The position numbers and the translations under genes are program-made. Shown here piece after piece: positions 21,363 through 33,675 of a DNA stretch of 64,000 nucleotides. The DNA is from Isoetes taiwanensis (taxonomy: Eukaryota; Streptophyta; Lycopodiopsida; Isoetales; Isoetaceae): the NCBI GenBank assembly GCA_021234155.1, contig JAJEKV010000032.1, positions 8,280,736 to 8,344,735 on the forward strand, in the 5' to 3' direction. Each line of letters begins with the position of its first letter. Position 1 is the stretch's first letter. Under the pieces are notes generated by a model. That model had not been told where the DNA came from, ran no database searches, and worked only from the letters and a program-made list of their open reading frames with translations.

Positions 21363-23293
21363 GTTAAATTTGGGCAGGCTATGCCTAATAGTGTGGATGA
21401 GGAGGGAAGGCCTCTTGAGAGCAGCAGTGCCGCAGCTGCTGGAGGGAGGTCGAATTGCTTGCCTTTTGCCGGAGCCATGAATTCTTTACCTGGTGGTAAC
21501 CACCTTTCCCTTGATTCCCATCATATATTCCACCGCATTAATTATGTGGAAGTGCCTTGAGCTGCATCTGTCACTAAAGAGAACTGAATATAATTTGGAT
21601 GTTCTTGCTGATGCTTGTAATGCTTGTGGGCCAATGAAAAAGAAGGGCAGGCCAAGAAAGGACCGTGGGATTGTAATTCGAGAGCAGAATTACAGGGATG
21701 AGCAAAAGAAGAAGAGGCAGTTTGAGAGAGATGAGAAGAAGAAATTTAAATAGGCAGAGAAAGAGAACAAGCAGAGAGAAAGTAAGGAAGAGCGAGAGAG
21801 ATTGAAGAAAGAGAGAAAAAAGATGAAATGTATGGAGAAAAAAGAGAAGGAGATGAGGAAGGGCATGCAGAGGGAGACGAAAACTAATGTACTAGACGTG
21901 AGCGTGACAGTGACTATCAATGACTCTGATATAGTGGAAGATCATTACATAAGAACGTGCATGTTCTTATACTCAGATTGCTTGGCAGGTATGGTGGCAG
22001 TAGAGGGGGGCTCAGAACTTGATCACCTGCAATATGTATTTCAAGTTTCTGCAATAATGCCAGCAGCTGTAAATGTTCTTCTCAGGCAAGCTTTAGATTG
22101 GACGAATCACCGTCCACTTGGTAGAGTGATTATGTGTAAAGCGTTGAAATACATGCGTTTACATCATTTTGAGGGAATGCTCGGGTATTGTTTGAAGGAC
22201 GTAGGCAAACTGCATTACAGGAATCACATGAAAGACGTAACTGCTGAGCAACTTGAGCATGGGAAGAACCTGTATGCATTGTACAGTGCGGGTGAGATCA
22301 AACACTGTGTAGTTCTGGATAACAGGAACTTGCTCAATCATGGCAGCCATTTTGTATTATATCATGATGGGAGACGGCAAAGAACTCCCAGTCTGTGCTA
22401 CACAATTGCATGGATGTTGCGAATTGGGAAATTCATTTTATCTAGTGCTTGGGTCATCCTTTAGAATTCTGCTAGAATTAGTTACTACAGAGTAGAGGTT
22501 GCGTGGAAGCTTACTCTGGATCCAAGCCATGCTTCTATTAAGGTCGTCCGCTGCGTCATTTATGCATTGCCTCCTGGGGAAGAGCCAATAGAGAAAGTGG
22601 ACAAAAGGTGGTACAGGTTTTGGGACGATGCTCTAGCGTGCAAGGAGCTAGATAAGCTTGATGCAATGCAGGAAGAGGAAGAAAATGATTGCGTTGACGA
22701 TGATGCTGCAGTTGACATTGTGGATTACCTTGTGGATGAGGAGTATCATGCAGAGACATCCGCTTTTATTCCTCCTATAGATGGCAGCCAGCCTTGCTTC
22801 CAAGATTATATTAGTTTAAATATGCAAAACCGTGGCTTTCATATTGGATAGTATGAATTCTTAATTGTTTCTTGTTGCTGACGTTTCATCTTGCTAATTG
22901 GCTTAATGTTCTGTTGCAGGACTGCATGTTGATGGCGCAGAGGCCCAAGGAGAGAGGGAAGCCACTTCTACCCTTATTTCCTTGGATGTTGGATCTGTAG
23001 AGTGACACACCATTGAAGAGGTGGCTCCTCTATTTGCGGCTCCATTTTTTTATGTTGAATGGATGAAATCACAGACTTGACAAATTGTGCACGCTTTATC
23101 TGTTGCTTTAACCAATACAGTGAATATCTTAGAAGATGCTTTGATTGCAGTGGACGATCCAGATGTTGACGTTTCAGTGCGGGATCGAAGGGTGTTTAGA
23201 GAAGAGGTGAATCATGTGCGAGCTATGCTTCTGTCTAAGCTCCGCCAGTTTCATCAGCTTGCATCCGCTCATCCCAACACTATGGGGGCATGA
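21363..23293 (+). pseudogene. Unrecognised AT-hook/coiled-coil host gene, broken
   Basis: To the right of the copia insertion a frame reads VKFGQAMPNSVDEEGRPL and is open to 21560. After an apparent frame change near 21557 a second frame is open from ~21570 to 22851 except for TAG at 21751 and TAG at 22462. It contains GRPRKDRG, an AT-hook-like core, then a long charged coiled coil (EKENKQRESKEERERLKKER), then a globular part with WTNHRPLGRVIMCKALKYM and HDGRRQRTPSLCYTIAWML. After a probable intron with a GTTGCAG acceptor at about 22920, a third open stretch (DGAEAQGEREATSTLISLD ... SVRDRRVFREEVNHVRAML) carries two TGA stops and ends at 23293. I do not recognise the family. All four stops are one C-to-T change from CAG or CGA. 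A nuclear DNA-binding role is a guess from the AT-hook. Confidence 0.55.
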
Positions 23294-24300
23294 TCTGGTG
23301 TTGTCCTCTGTGGGCGTGGAGCTCCTTCTTGTATATGGAGTTCTGTTGTTTCTATTGCTGTAGCATGCAAGCTTCCAGCTTGTTGCAATGTGGATGGTTT
23401 ATGCTTCTCTATTACTTTAGGTGGCTTCTAGAACAAGCAACGTTGGCGTTGCTTTTGTACATGACAGTTTCGCTTCTCTCAATACGTTGTAATATGGTGT
23501 GTTGGTTTTAAATGCAATCTTCGAATCACTTGTTCCAGTTTCATTCTGTGTTGCAATTGTCACTCCTCTCTTGTTGTTCTGTTATGCTCATGCCACGTGT
23601 AAGCACCAGATCTATTTAATTTGACAATGGTTGGAACATCAAAGGTTCGAATTTTTCCTTTGTGAGGAGTATAGACCAATGAGGGAGTGTAATAAATGGG
23701 CCTATAATCGAGCGAAATATTCTCTGCTCGAAGAATACGTACTTGCAATACGTATTCAAGAAGCCTATGCGCACATGTTCAAAATAATTTTTTCTTGTAT
23801 AAGGGAATGCCGCCCACCAGGCATAGTTTTTTTATGCTGGAATGCTGCCCACTGGGCCGTTCACTCAACGTGAAAGCCGAGCAGGCTGCATTCAGCCGTG
23901 GATCTATGCTAGGTGGATGACTAGGATTAATTTGTTGCAGAATATAGAGTAGCATCGGAACAAGATTTCAGAATGCAGACCAACATTTCAGAATGTAGAC
24001 CAATAAGGGCCAGGTCACATGAGGATGTTGACATGATCTACATCATCTCGACATGAATGTTTCTAAAATGTTGGGGTCATATGTTCAATTGGTACGTGTC
24101 AAATTTTTAAGGATTTAGGGTCAAATTTTTTTTTAAAGTTGCTACGTGTCAAATATCTAAGGATTCATGTCAACATGAACCCATTCAACCGAAAGAAGAA
24201 GCCGGTGGGACGGATCCATGTTGACGGCAATCCATTCATGTCAAAAACAAACATGTGACCCCTCACTTTTGGTATTTTGACGTCTTTCCATTCGTATTGA
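23294..24300. other. Intergenic, no gene recognised
   Basis: No supported gene. Near 24090-24180 a phrase TACGTGTCAAAT ... AAGGATT ... recurs twice about 60 bases apart and may form part of the upstream region of the UPL5-like gene. Confidence 0.45.
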
Positions 24301-24353
24301 CATGTACATGTGACCATACCCTAATACATACCCTAATAGGGACAGGCGACATC

Positions 24354-24380
24354 TATAAAATGATTTTTGCCACGTGTCAA
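24354..24380 (+). promoter_or_regulatory. Candidate promoter elements upstream of UPL5-like gene
   Basis: A TATAAAA box at 24354-24360 and a G-box CACGTG at 24371-24376 (within GCCACGTGTC) lie ~700 bases upstream of the coding start; further ACGTGTC words occur near 24095 and 24152. The G-box sits just downstream of the TATA word, so the true start site is uncertain. Leader length would allow a leader intron ending at the CTGCAG acceptor-like word near 25018. Confidence 0.35.
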
Positions 24381-25061
24381 ACATGGATTGGCTCATACGG
24401 CTGAATGCAGCTTGCCCGGCCGCAACTTGTGTCAAAGAATGCCACGTTGGATATTCCAGCAAAGAGCCCGTCTTAAAACATGCATCATTTTTTTCCGTCT
24501 TCCTTTCGTCGTTCTCTCTAGGCTATGGATATCTAGGTCGATTCCCTGTGTGCCCTAGAATCCTTTCCTCTTTTCCTCTCACATTCTTCTGCTTTCCACA
24601 TCAATACGATCCTTAGACTCTGTTGCTTCCCACAGTATTGATCGGTGCATAATTTGCCGCGGAGCTCTGCTTGGTCTGCAGAATTTTTCTTTTCCAACCA
24701 TATCTCATGCCTTCTCAAATTGCGGCGACTAGCATAATCTCTTTCACATACTTTTTAATTGGAAAAGAAAAATTCAGAATCTTGGAATTGAAGTTTAGAA
24801 TTCAATGCTTGAATCATAGAAACTCGAGATGAAAAGTTCTTGGAGGTTATGACCTTCGATGCATAAATGGGAAACCAAGGTATTTTTGAACCTCCAGATA
24901 ATCAAATTAGGTAGATGGTGTAATTTAGTGTGGCAGTGCCTTTACAAAGATTTTTCACGTCCATATTGCATGCTACTATATTTGCTTGTCACAATTACTG
25001 GCAAAGTTGAGCTGCAGATTTGGAGGATTCAGCAAAATTGGAAGTTGCTGCAGGGTTAGCC

Positions 25062-28000
25062 ATGGATATAAATTCTTCACCAGGACAGGCTTCCTTTGTG
25101 AGGCATTCCCCCGTAAAGAGGAAGTTGGATGAGCTTGAAGTAGGAAGTTTTGATTTACCTGCTGTCTTTCATTCTCAAGCAAGAGCAAGGAGGGAGGACA
25201 ATCAGGAGGCACATCCTAGCAGAAGGGATGTTGATGAACCTTGTGGAGAAGATGAGATAAGAGATCTGACCAACGGGGCACAATCTATTGGGGAAAACAT
25301 TCAGGGTGAAAGATATCCAGAACCTAGTCGGTCAGATGGGCAATCAGGTGCTCTATTTGTAAATGAGGAAATTACAAGAACAGAGGAAAAGTTTTCATAT
25401 GCCAATGATCCAACCTCTGACAACAATACAATGTTGGATTGCCATGATGAAGCCTCCCCCCATGGTTTTAGTAAGAAAAGTACATTTGGGCAAGATATTC
25501 GGGATCAGTTTGAAGTATGTACAGGCAGAAGGGATGTTGATGAACCTTGTGGAGAAGATGAGATAAGAGATCTGACCAATGGGGCACAATCTATTGGGGA
25601 AAACAGTCAGGGTGAAAAATATCCAGAACCGAGTCGGTCAGATGGGCAATCAGGTGCTCTGTTTGCGGACGAGGAAATTACAAGAACAGAGGAAGGGTTT
25701 TCATATGCCAATGATCCAACCTCTGACAACATTACAATGTTGGATTGCCATGATGAAGCCTCCCCCCATGGTTCTAGTAAGAGAAGTACATTTGTGCAAG
25801 ATATTCGGGATCAGTTTGACGTATGTACAGGTAGTTATCAATCTTCTTTGCAAGGCTCTCCAGTAGAAAATGAATATTTAGTTAATGATAGTGATGTACA
25901 TGTTGGCCCAAACGTTCCAAATGAGAAACAAGAGGGAGATGGATATGCAAGAGAAGTTGAGTCTTCTGGCAAAAGCACTGGCTTCCAAGATGAGAGCTCA
26001 ATGGTTACCTATCCTAATTCTTTGCACTTTTTTGTGAAAACTTATATTGATGGGCGCACTGTTGTTCTCCATGCCGAGGGTTCTGACACCATTGCTTCTA
26101 TTTATGAACTGATATATCTTCGAACAGGATTGCCTGTTACTGAACAGCATCTGATTTTTGGGGGCAGACAGTTACAAAGTGACCAGACCCTTGCGCAATG
26201 CAATGTTGTTAAGGATTCAACTTTACATTTAGTCGGACGTATGAGGAGCACTGCATTACCTGAGTCTTGGAGACTTGTTAATCTACTAGTAAAAGATATC
26301 CTTCATTTGTGTTCATTATCAAACCCCTCAACTACAATGCAACAAGTTGTTAGAGATAAAGTACATGAATTTTTGAAAGTTGCAACATCTCTGGTAAGAG
26401 TACATGAACACATGGAGATATTTCAGCTATCTGGGGCATCTGCTGGTCTTGTAATGTTACTCCTTTCTTCTGATGTGACAAATCGTGTTTGTGCACAAGA
26501 GTGCATCAATTTGTTCTTGTCTGCACATGAAGATTACCTGCCCAGCCATATTCATATCTATTGTGTGCCTCCTTTGCTAAATTTTTGCAGCCTTCTTTCC
26601 AAAACAAATCCAACACACAGTTTGTATGCACCGTGTCGGGACGCCCTTGCTCGCTTGCTTGAAACAGCTGGCGCTACCATTGGAAGCCCTTATCTGCGTA
26701 ATGCAAAGCTAGAGAATGTTGTTCGTGATCTTTCTCCATTTGTCCACGAGCTTTCAATGACTCTTCTTTCTAGACTACACAGGAGTGCTAAGAAGAGCCT
26801 TCCAGACTTTGTCACTTCCATGAAGGATGCGAAAGATTTCACTGCCTTTGTCATACCACTTTGTACAGCAATGGCAGACTGCAAGGGTCATCATTGCTTG
26901 GGTTCTTTTGACCTCAGTTATTTAGGATGTAAGGAATCAGTTTCCCTGCATGAATTAGGTGAGGTTGATGCATGTTGTCAAACAAGAATGACACTTCCTC
27001 AGGGAAGACCAAGTCTAGGCTCTCGTGAATGGTTGAAGTTGTGGTTTGATATGTTTCTATATGAGCTAGACAATTGTTTGAGTGTGGTTGGTATGATAGA
27101 AGCAGCTTCAGATACTAAAATCTTTTCTCATGCTCCTTTCTTAGTGATTTTGAAAGGTTTGCATTCTATCACAAAGATTTTTGAGGACTCAATTATGGAT
27201 CTGCTCTCATTATTGAAGAAACATAGAAGTACTTTGAATTATCTGATTCAGCAATCATGTTGGCTGGATGATGATTACTGGCTTCTCGAGCACAAAGACC
27301 TGCTTGACTTTGAGTCAAAAAGGTGTCTGATAATGACAATGCTACCAGAGCCACAGGATGACCACGAAGGCAGGCACGATATTATTGTTCAGCGTGGAAA
27401 ATTGCTCTCTGAATCTCTTGAGTTGCTTGCTTACGCCGAAGCTGATGCATTACAAGGTGGTATATCAGTTGAGTTTTCCGGGGAGGTGGCCACTGGACCA
27501 GGAGTTCTGAGGGAGTGGTTCTTCTTGGTATGCAGGGAGATTTTTAATCCACAAAACGCCCTCTTTCTCTCATGTCCAGCTGATTGCAGGAGGTTCTTTC
27601 CTAATCCAGGTATTTGAGGTGTTTTATTGTTGTGCTGGTTACTGCATGATTGCTTGATCGATGTAGCAATGGGTGAATCTTGATAGGATAGGGGATTGCT
27701 CGAGTCCATTGGTGATAATGGCACAGGATACTGGTTTATCAGACACCAGCAAGTACTGTCCTATTAGAAAGGTGGAAAGTTCTAAAAATTTGTAGAAGAA
27801 ATATGCTTCTTAAATTTTCTCTCTTATTTTGGGACCTTCTTGTGGACATGTTGTCTAGATTTTTAGTTTGTTTATGAGACATGCCTTTGCACTTGGTGAT
27901 CAATATTTAGGTAAAATTTAGGTACTTACAGGAAACTTTTTTTTTTGCAGCATCTGGCATCAATCCTGGACATCTCACTTATTTTCGTTTTTGTGGTCGG

Positions 28001-29112
28001 GTGATTGCATTGGCCTTGATGCATGGAGTGCAGTTAGACATATTATTTGCTGTTTCCTTTTTCAAACAGCTAGCAGGTGTTCCCATAACTTGGGAAGATG
28101 CTAAAGATGTAGATCCATGTCTGCATGAAAGTTGTAAAGAAATCTTGAACATGGATGCTGAACTGCTGGATTCAGATGCATTAAGCCTAAATTTTGTCAG
28201 TGAAGTAGATATGCTGGGTTGTCACAAAACCGTAGAACTTTGTCCTGGAGGCATGGATACGATGGTGAACAGCTGTAATAGGTTGGACTTTGTGAACCTT
28301 CTAGTGCGACAAAGACTTGGAAGGTCTGTCACACAGCAAGTTAAATGTTTCTCTCAAGGCTTTTCAGATCTACTTGTCAGTGTCTCCATTAAGCAGTTTC
28401 TTCAAGCACTTGACCCTGTGGATCTAGATCTTATGCTTCATGGAGATGATCGTGGTATATGTGTAGAGGACTGGAAAAGGCATACTGAGTATCATGAATA
28501 CAGCATTTCTGATGACCAAGTGCAATGGTTCTGGCAGGTAAGAATTTGGCCTACAACTAGATTCTGTTCTTAGGTAGAATTTCGTGTCATCCTCTTTTAT
28601 TGATATATTGAGAAATGAGATTTGGGAAATTAGATTTGGGTTAGCTGCAAACTGTAGAATTTTGAACCGGCTTTTGTCTTGTTCAGCGTTTCTTTTCAAA
28701 TTGTATGTAGAGTAAAAAAGTCGTCTTCCATTCTATCAGCACATGTTATAGGCAGGACCTTGGAACCAAGAATACAACATAAATTATGACCATCAAATAG
28801 TAGGAGCAGTGTCATTATATGTTTCTGATTACAATATTTTGTTTGCAGGTTGTGGAAGGAATGACATTGGAGCGACGCAGGCGGCTTCTTTTCTTTGGGA
28901 CGTCTGTTGCTCATCTTCCGCCTCAAGGTTTTCAAGCCTTGCCATCCAAATTTCACATACATAGGGCGTATACAAATACTAGCTGGCTTCCAACTTCTCA
29001 TACCTGTTTCTATCAATTAATGCTACCCCCATATTCATCATATGAAGACATGCATAAGCGTCTTTATGCCATCACAGGGGATCACGTTGCTGAAGGTTTT
29101 GGCTGTGCTTAG
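25062..29112 (+). CDS. UPL5: UPL5-like HECT E3 ubiquitin ligase with ubiquitin-like domain
   Basis: Three coding exons join in frame: 25062-27609, 27951-28537, 28849-29112, with donors CAG/GTATTT and CAG/GTAAG and acceptors TTTTGCAG and TTTGCAG, giving 1132 residues. The start ATG at 25062 has a GCCATGG context. Residues ~54-257 are two near-identical 102-residue repeats. A ubiquitin-like domain (FVKTYIDGRTVVLHAEGSDT ... LIFGGRQL) spans ~320-396. After a helical middle region the HECT domain occupies ~770-1132 (EFSGEVATGPGVLREWFF; GINPGHLTYFRFCGRVIALA), with the active-site cysteine in PTSHTCFYQ at residue 1098. HECT ligases take ubiquitin from an E2 on this cysteine and pass it to substrates. 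Arabidopsis UPL5 has this UBL-plus-HECT layout and acts in leaf senescence by targeting WRKY53. This protein is longer N-terminally, partly because of the repeat. The substrate here is unknown. Confidence 0.93.
25221..25832 (+). repeat. 306-bp in-frame tandem duplication inside UPL5-like exon 1
   Basis: Bases 25221-25526 and 25527-25832 are direct copies differing at few positions, with an exact 306-base (102-codon) period. Each begins RRDVDEPCGEDEIRDLTNG and ends VCTG. The segment is hydrophilic and acidic and lies before the ubiquitin-like domain, so the frame is preserved and a disordered N-terminus is lengthened. Confidence 0.95.
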
Positions 29113-31467
29113 ATTTGCAAGGTAGTGTTGGGCATGGCTTTGACTTTGGGTCTGTAAAAAGTTTGGGTTTGTAAAAAGTTTGAAGTCTGGGCAGAAGAAT
29201 GTCAATAACAAACGGTAGCAAAACGAGTTAGCAGATTTATTTATGACCTGCAAATAAATAATTTTGACGGAAGTTTTACTAAATAAAGAAGGATTTGTAA
29301 AGATTTAACATCAAATGCCCAATTTGTTTTGTAAGGCGGTTAAGGCATATTAAAGTAACAAGTTGGACCTAAGATTTGCGACTTCAATGGCCTGCCTTTT
29401 TGCCTACAATCCACGTGACCCTCCAGGGGCTATAAAATGAATTTCTTTTGGTAGGTGAGAGAGTTGGGATGAAAGTGAGAGTGATGTTCATTTATAGTTA
29501 ATTGAGGATATGAATGCATGAAATCATCCATTAATGCACAATAATACTTCATGATATCTCAACTCTTGGCTTTGGATAACATGTTATCTACGCCTTACAT
29601 GGATCATCATTATGAAATATCACTCTTGCCAAATTCACACTCATTGTGTCATTGAAATTCTGCCCCGTTATGGTACGAATTTGTTATAGAATCCCCTTCT
29701 TAAGTTTTGTCCCTTTGTGGTATGATTTTTTCCTCTATAGAATCCTACCTTTTACTGGGATACTAGATCCTACAACGAGTGACCTCAGGTTGGAAGACAC
29801 TTTATGCCATGTAGAAGAATTGCCACAAAGTGGAGCTGTGACAATCCTTCGTCCCAAAACCCAAAAAGTATATTGCAGCATCTTTGAGCTACTGGTCTCT
29901 AGCTCAAGAGACTACCTTCAACTAGATGCAACTCGACATGACCAACGTCAAGTCCTCACTAGCGAGCTTCATCAGTGCCCACTCGCTAGTGTCGAGTGTA
30001 CACTCGTGGCCTTGGTTTCTGGTATAAGATCAATGATTTCGATAGAACACCCTTTTTTATTGTTTGATGCTTACTTTAACTTATTGACCACAAAGCCATT
30101 ATATATTGAAATATCATCGGCTGACATCTTGAAAATGGAGAGGATTGTCTCTTGTCAGATAACTTGTTAAATATTGTACTTGCAAACCTGAATTTAATCT
30201 CTACTCTCTACTCACTTTTAATGAGAATTAATTCCTGGTGATTCAGGGAGCTTTTAGCTCATTTTCTTCTAGGCTTTTCGGAGAGAAGTGCCTTTGGAAT
30301 TATTGAGGAATATATTCCCTTTTATTCTAAAGTAGTTCTTCTGCAAATAGATAGTTTGTCTTTTTGACAAAGCACCTATAATAATTACTGCAACTAGATA
30401 ATATTGGTTTCAGCTAAGTCGCTACGAAATCTAGTACAAGTGTTTGTTGGTGAGGCCATTTGTATGCTTAGTTTATGCAGAGAAAGATTTGACTTAGGAT
30501 CCGCTAGCCCCATTTATGAAGAGGTCTATGTTTATTGGTGGGAGCACCTTAAAAGAGGGTTAGCTTATCCAAAAAGTACTTCATTCGCTAAAAGTGGCAA
30601 CCTAACCCCAACAATGCCAAGCGACATGAGCCCCTCAAGACCTTCCAATATTGCAATCTAGGTGCAAGGGTTGCTAGTGATGAGAATGAATATGAAGGAT
30701 GAACAAGCTTCACCTTATTAATCTAGTTGCTTTTCTTAAATTTTGAAACTTTCTAAAATTAATTGTTTATTGATTTCCTACCCATTTCTAGTTGTATATA
30801 TACCATTCGGTGGATGTGATCTTGGTGTAATGTTGCTTTTGGATGGAAGCGAATTTTATCCAGGTTCAGGATATACGAGGGTTTAATAACATATGTCCTG
30901 CCAAATTTGAAATTCATCAATAGCATGGAATTAGGGGGGAATTTTCCTTCTAAAGCTGGTGTTTCTCTTCGGAGTCCTTCAAAAGTAGCTGGTCAGAATT
31001 CAAGATTTAGTTGGTAAGTTTAAAAACTACACCCCAACAAAATCTCGACTAAGCCTCTACATGAAATCTCATATTTATTGGGGGAACGTTTTTAGAAATT
31101 TTAGTTAATTTTCACTTTGTCCTTTTGGACCCGACAAATACGGATCAGTAAGCCACGTCAACTGCCAGACGGTAAGAGACTGCCATTGTCTACCCTATAT
31201 AATGGTTGTTGGCCGTCTTTGCAGCATTCTTCTGCACAAAGAGTACCTGCATTTTCTTCGTTAGCTGCTCAAATTCTTGCAATTCTAAGTTCTTTCAATC
31301 TACCGACATGTGAGTTACTTAACAAAATTCGTTTACCTTTTTCTTCCTCCTCTTTTTTTGTTCTTTGAATCTGTACTGTAGCATGCTTTAGCTATAAAGA
31401 GAATTCTGAATTTCTAGGCATCTTAAGTAATGCATTCCACATGTTGCATTCCTTCTTTAATTCTCCC
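28492..31467 (+). repeat. Segmental duplication, copy 2 (matches 1-2965)
   Basis: This is the copy that stays joined to intact genes on both sides: UPL5 upstream and the cyclophilin downstream. That makes it the likely parent or the correct locus. The 29113-31190 part is intergenic; its open frames have no recognisable domains. Confidence 0.93.
31196..31311 (+). promoter_or_regulatory. Cyclophilin promoter TATA box and leader exon
   Basis: TATATAA at 31196-31202 precedes a leader exon that ends at CCGACAT with a GTGAGT donor at 31310. The matching acceptor is probably TTTTTCTAG near 31838, just ahead of the coding start at 31868, giving a ~530-base leader intron. Confidence 0.6.
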
Positions 31468-31867
31468 ATGAATGGGCCCGGATCGCCCTTTGTTTGATGG
31501 TTTTTACTCTGAAGTCTAAGATGCTATTTCATATGACAAGGGGATTTGCAGATACACTTTGCCTAAAGCATGTCATGCTTTTGGTATGTTCCTGCTGTTA
31601 GGAAAAGTGGATACATCCTGCATTTGTGAGCTTGATAGTCAAAAACTTTTTAATTGACGCTTAGAGTTGATCGCTGTTATCTCCACTCTGCATATCCTGT
31701 TGCTTACCTTGTCATACTTTCATTGAAATCCAAGCATTAGGCTGGAAACCTGGTTGGGCAAATGAACGTTCTTTTAATTTATGATGTACTCTTTTTTCTA
31801 TTAGTAAACTTGATTAAGGTTTGTTTTCTTTTTCTAGGAATTTTTGGTAGGGCTTAAATAGAAAGCA

Positions 31868-33279
31868 ATGGGATGTGTTCTGGGAACGAGAAAGGAAAAT
31901 CCAAAATGCTTCATTGATATTGCAATTGAAGGGAATGTAGTAGGCCAGTTGGTTATAGAGGTCCGTAAAGATGTTGTTCCCAAAACAGCTGAAAATTTTA
32001 GAGGGCTCTGCACTGGAGAATATGGAAATTCTTATAAGGGAACACAAATCCATCGAATTGTTCCTGGATATGTAGCTCAGGTCTTTTTCTTTCTTCCAAA
32101 ATGCCTTCTGCCAGATCTGAAATGCATTTTTGTTTTGTGCATTGTAGTTAGTTGTATAACTGATATACATTTGATGAAGCCAACCAGTAGAGGCTTTCAA
32201 CTGAATTTCCTGCAGCCGTCCTTTATTCTCGTTTCTGTACCATATACTAAACCTTAGGATATCTTACAACTTACATGCAATCCTTTCTCATTCGTGCATA
32301 TTGTGTCTGCCACATGTGTCTCGTGTCCAAATTAAATGAAACTGCTATCAAGTAAGTGTCTATCCTTGTCTTGCCTGATCTAACTCCTCCATGGGTTTGT
32401 GGATGTTAGCCTTACTGTAATAAACTTAAGAGCAACAATAGTACAGTATTAGAGAACCATCAGCTTCAAACCATTGCTATTTGCAACACGTACATAGTCA
32501 TTACAAGTTGGCTGCTTTGTCGGGTTCTTTTGCTACAGAATGTTTTTTCACATAGGCGCATGTTTCTGAAGTGCTCAGACTTCACCAATATGGCATGGTC
32601 ATTTCCTTTTTATTTTTGGGAATACAAATCTTTGATAGGTGCCTTGTTAGTCTTATAATGCGGTACAACTGGAATTAAGATAATTTTTTCTGCACTTCCT
32701 CTCGTACACTATCAGCTTGTCAAAGAAGCAAGCAGGAGATGGAAGGACACTATTTAACAGCATAGGTCATTTTCCACACATATTAGTAGTGTTTTGACCA
32801 GTGCCACATTCAGGGTGGAGATTGTGGGAGATCAATATACGGGAAGAAGTTTGAGGACGAGAACTTCAGGCTTCTGCACAGTGGAAGGGGTACTTTGTCC
32901 ATGGCAAATACTGGTCCACATACTAATGGTAGGAGCTTAAAGAAGAATGTTATATTTACCCAATGAAGCTGCCTGCTTTGGAAATACCCCATTCTTTCTG
33001 GTAGATTTATATACTTTTGTCCTGCAGGTACTCAGTTTTTCATTTCCTTTGGCAAGTGCAAACAACTGGATGGTAAACATGTTGTCTTCGGCAAAGTGAT
33101 TCAAGGTCCCCAATTGTAAATTCATATGCAGATTTGAAAATGGCATTTTAACATGTCTACCATTTGCAGGAAAGGAGGTTTTGGATACAATAAGTGAACT
33201 GGGTACTAGTGAGGGGAAAACAAAAAAGATTGTCACTATTGCAGATTGTGGAGAATGGCAAGAGACAAATGGCCATTGA
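31868..33279 (+). CDS. Single-domain cyclophilin (peptidyl-prolyl isomerase)
   Basis: Four exons (31868-32080, 32814-32928, 33028-33105, 33170-33279) join in frame through GT/AG sites to give 171 residues, the usual single-domain length. Cyclophilin hallmarks, in order: [46 protein letters not shown] with the catalytic arginine in [19 protein letters not shown], and [12 protein letters not shown]. The enzyme speeds cis-trans isomerisation of X-Pro bonds and helps protein folding. The loop after GGD is shortened ([10 protein letters not shown] instead of a GNGTGG-type loop). The tryptophan that usually precedes LDGKHVVFG is a glutamine here, which usually lowers cyclosporin binding. No signal peptide or extra domain is seen, so a cytosolic or nuclear location is likely. 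Which plant CYP subclass it belongs to is not clear. Confidence 0.92.
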
Positions 33280-33574
33280 ATTGTATATATCCTGTTCAAT
33301 GGAGTCAAGCGTTTACACAGGAATTTGTCAGCAGCATTGTATAAAGGCAGGATTATTTACACTGAATTGATTAAAAGCATTTGATACGTTTCACACCTTC
33401 TTTCGGGCTTTGTAAACTGATCTGTCCTCCAAGGAAGGGTAGTTGGTATTCTCACGTATGGATGCTTCAAGGATTTTATAGAAGCACTTTAGATTCAATA
33501 TTAACATAAACAAAAGAGATCGTACAGCAATAAGAACTCTTCGATCTAGTGCATCTGCGCATAAGGTTACATAT

Positions 33575-33675
33575 ACAGATAACGTTTCTAAAAGGTAGGG
33601 TCACCGCTACGATCTTCTCTATGTAGGCAACGTTCCTAAAAGGTGGGATCAGCGCTATCATCTTCTTTAGATTGT
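33575..33675. repeat. Two-copy tandem repeat (~47 bp)
   Basis: AACGTTYCTAAAAGGTRGGR ... CGCTA followed by CATCTTCT-like sequence occurs twice in a row with a ~47-base period. No further structure. Confidence 0.6.

Noticed and set aside
21751-22464. In-frame TAG codons as programmed readthrough or recoding
   Set aside because: Two more TGA stops and a frame change occur in the same gene, and a transposon splits it, so decay is simpler.
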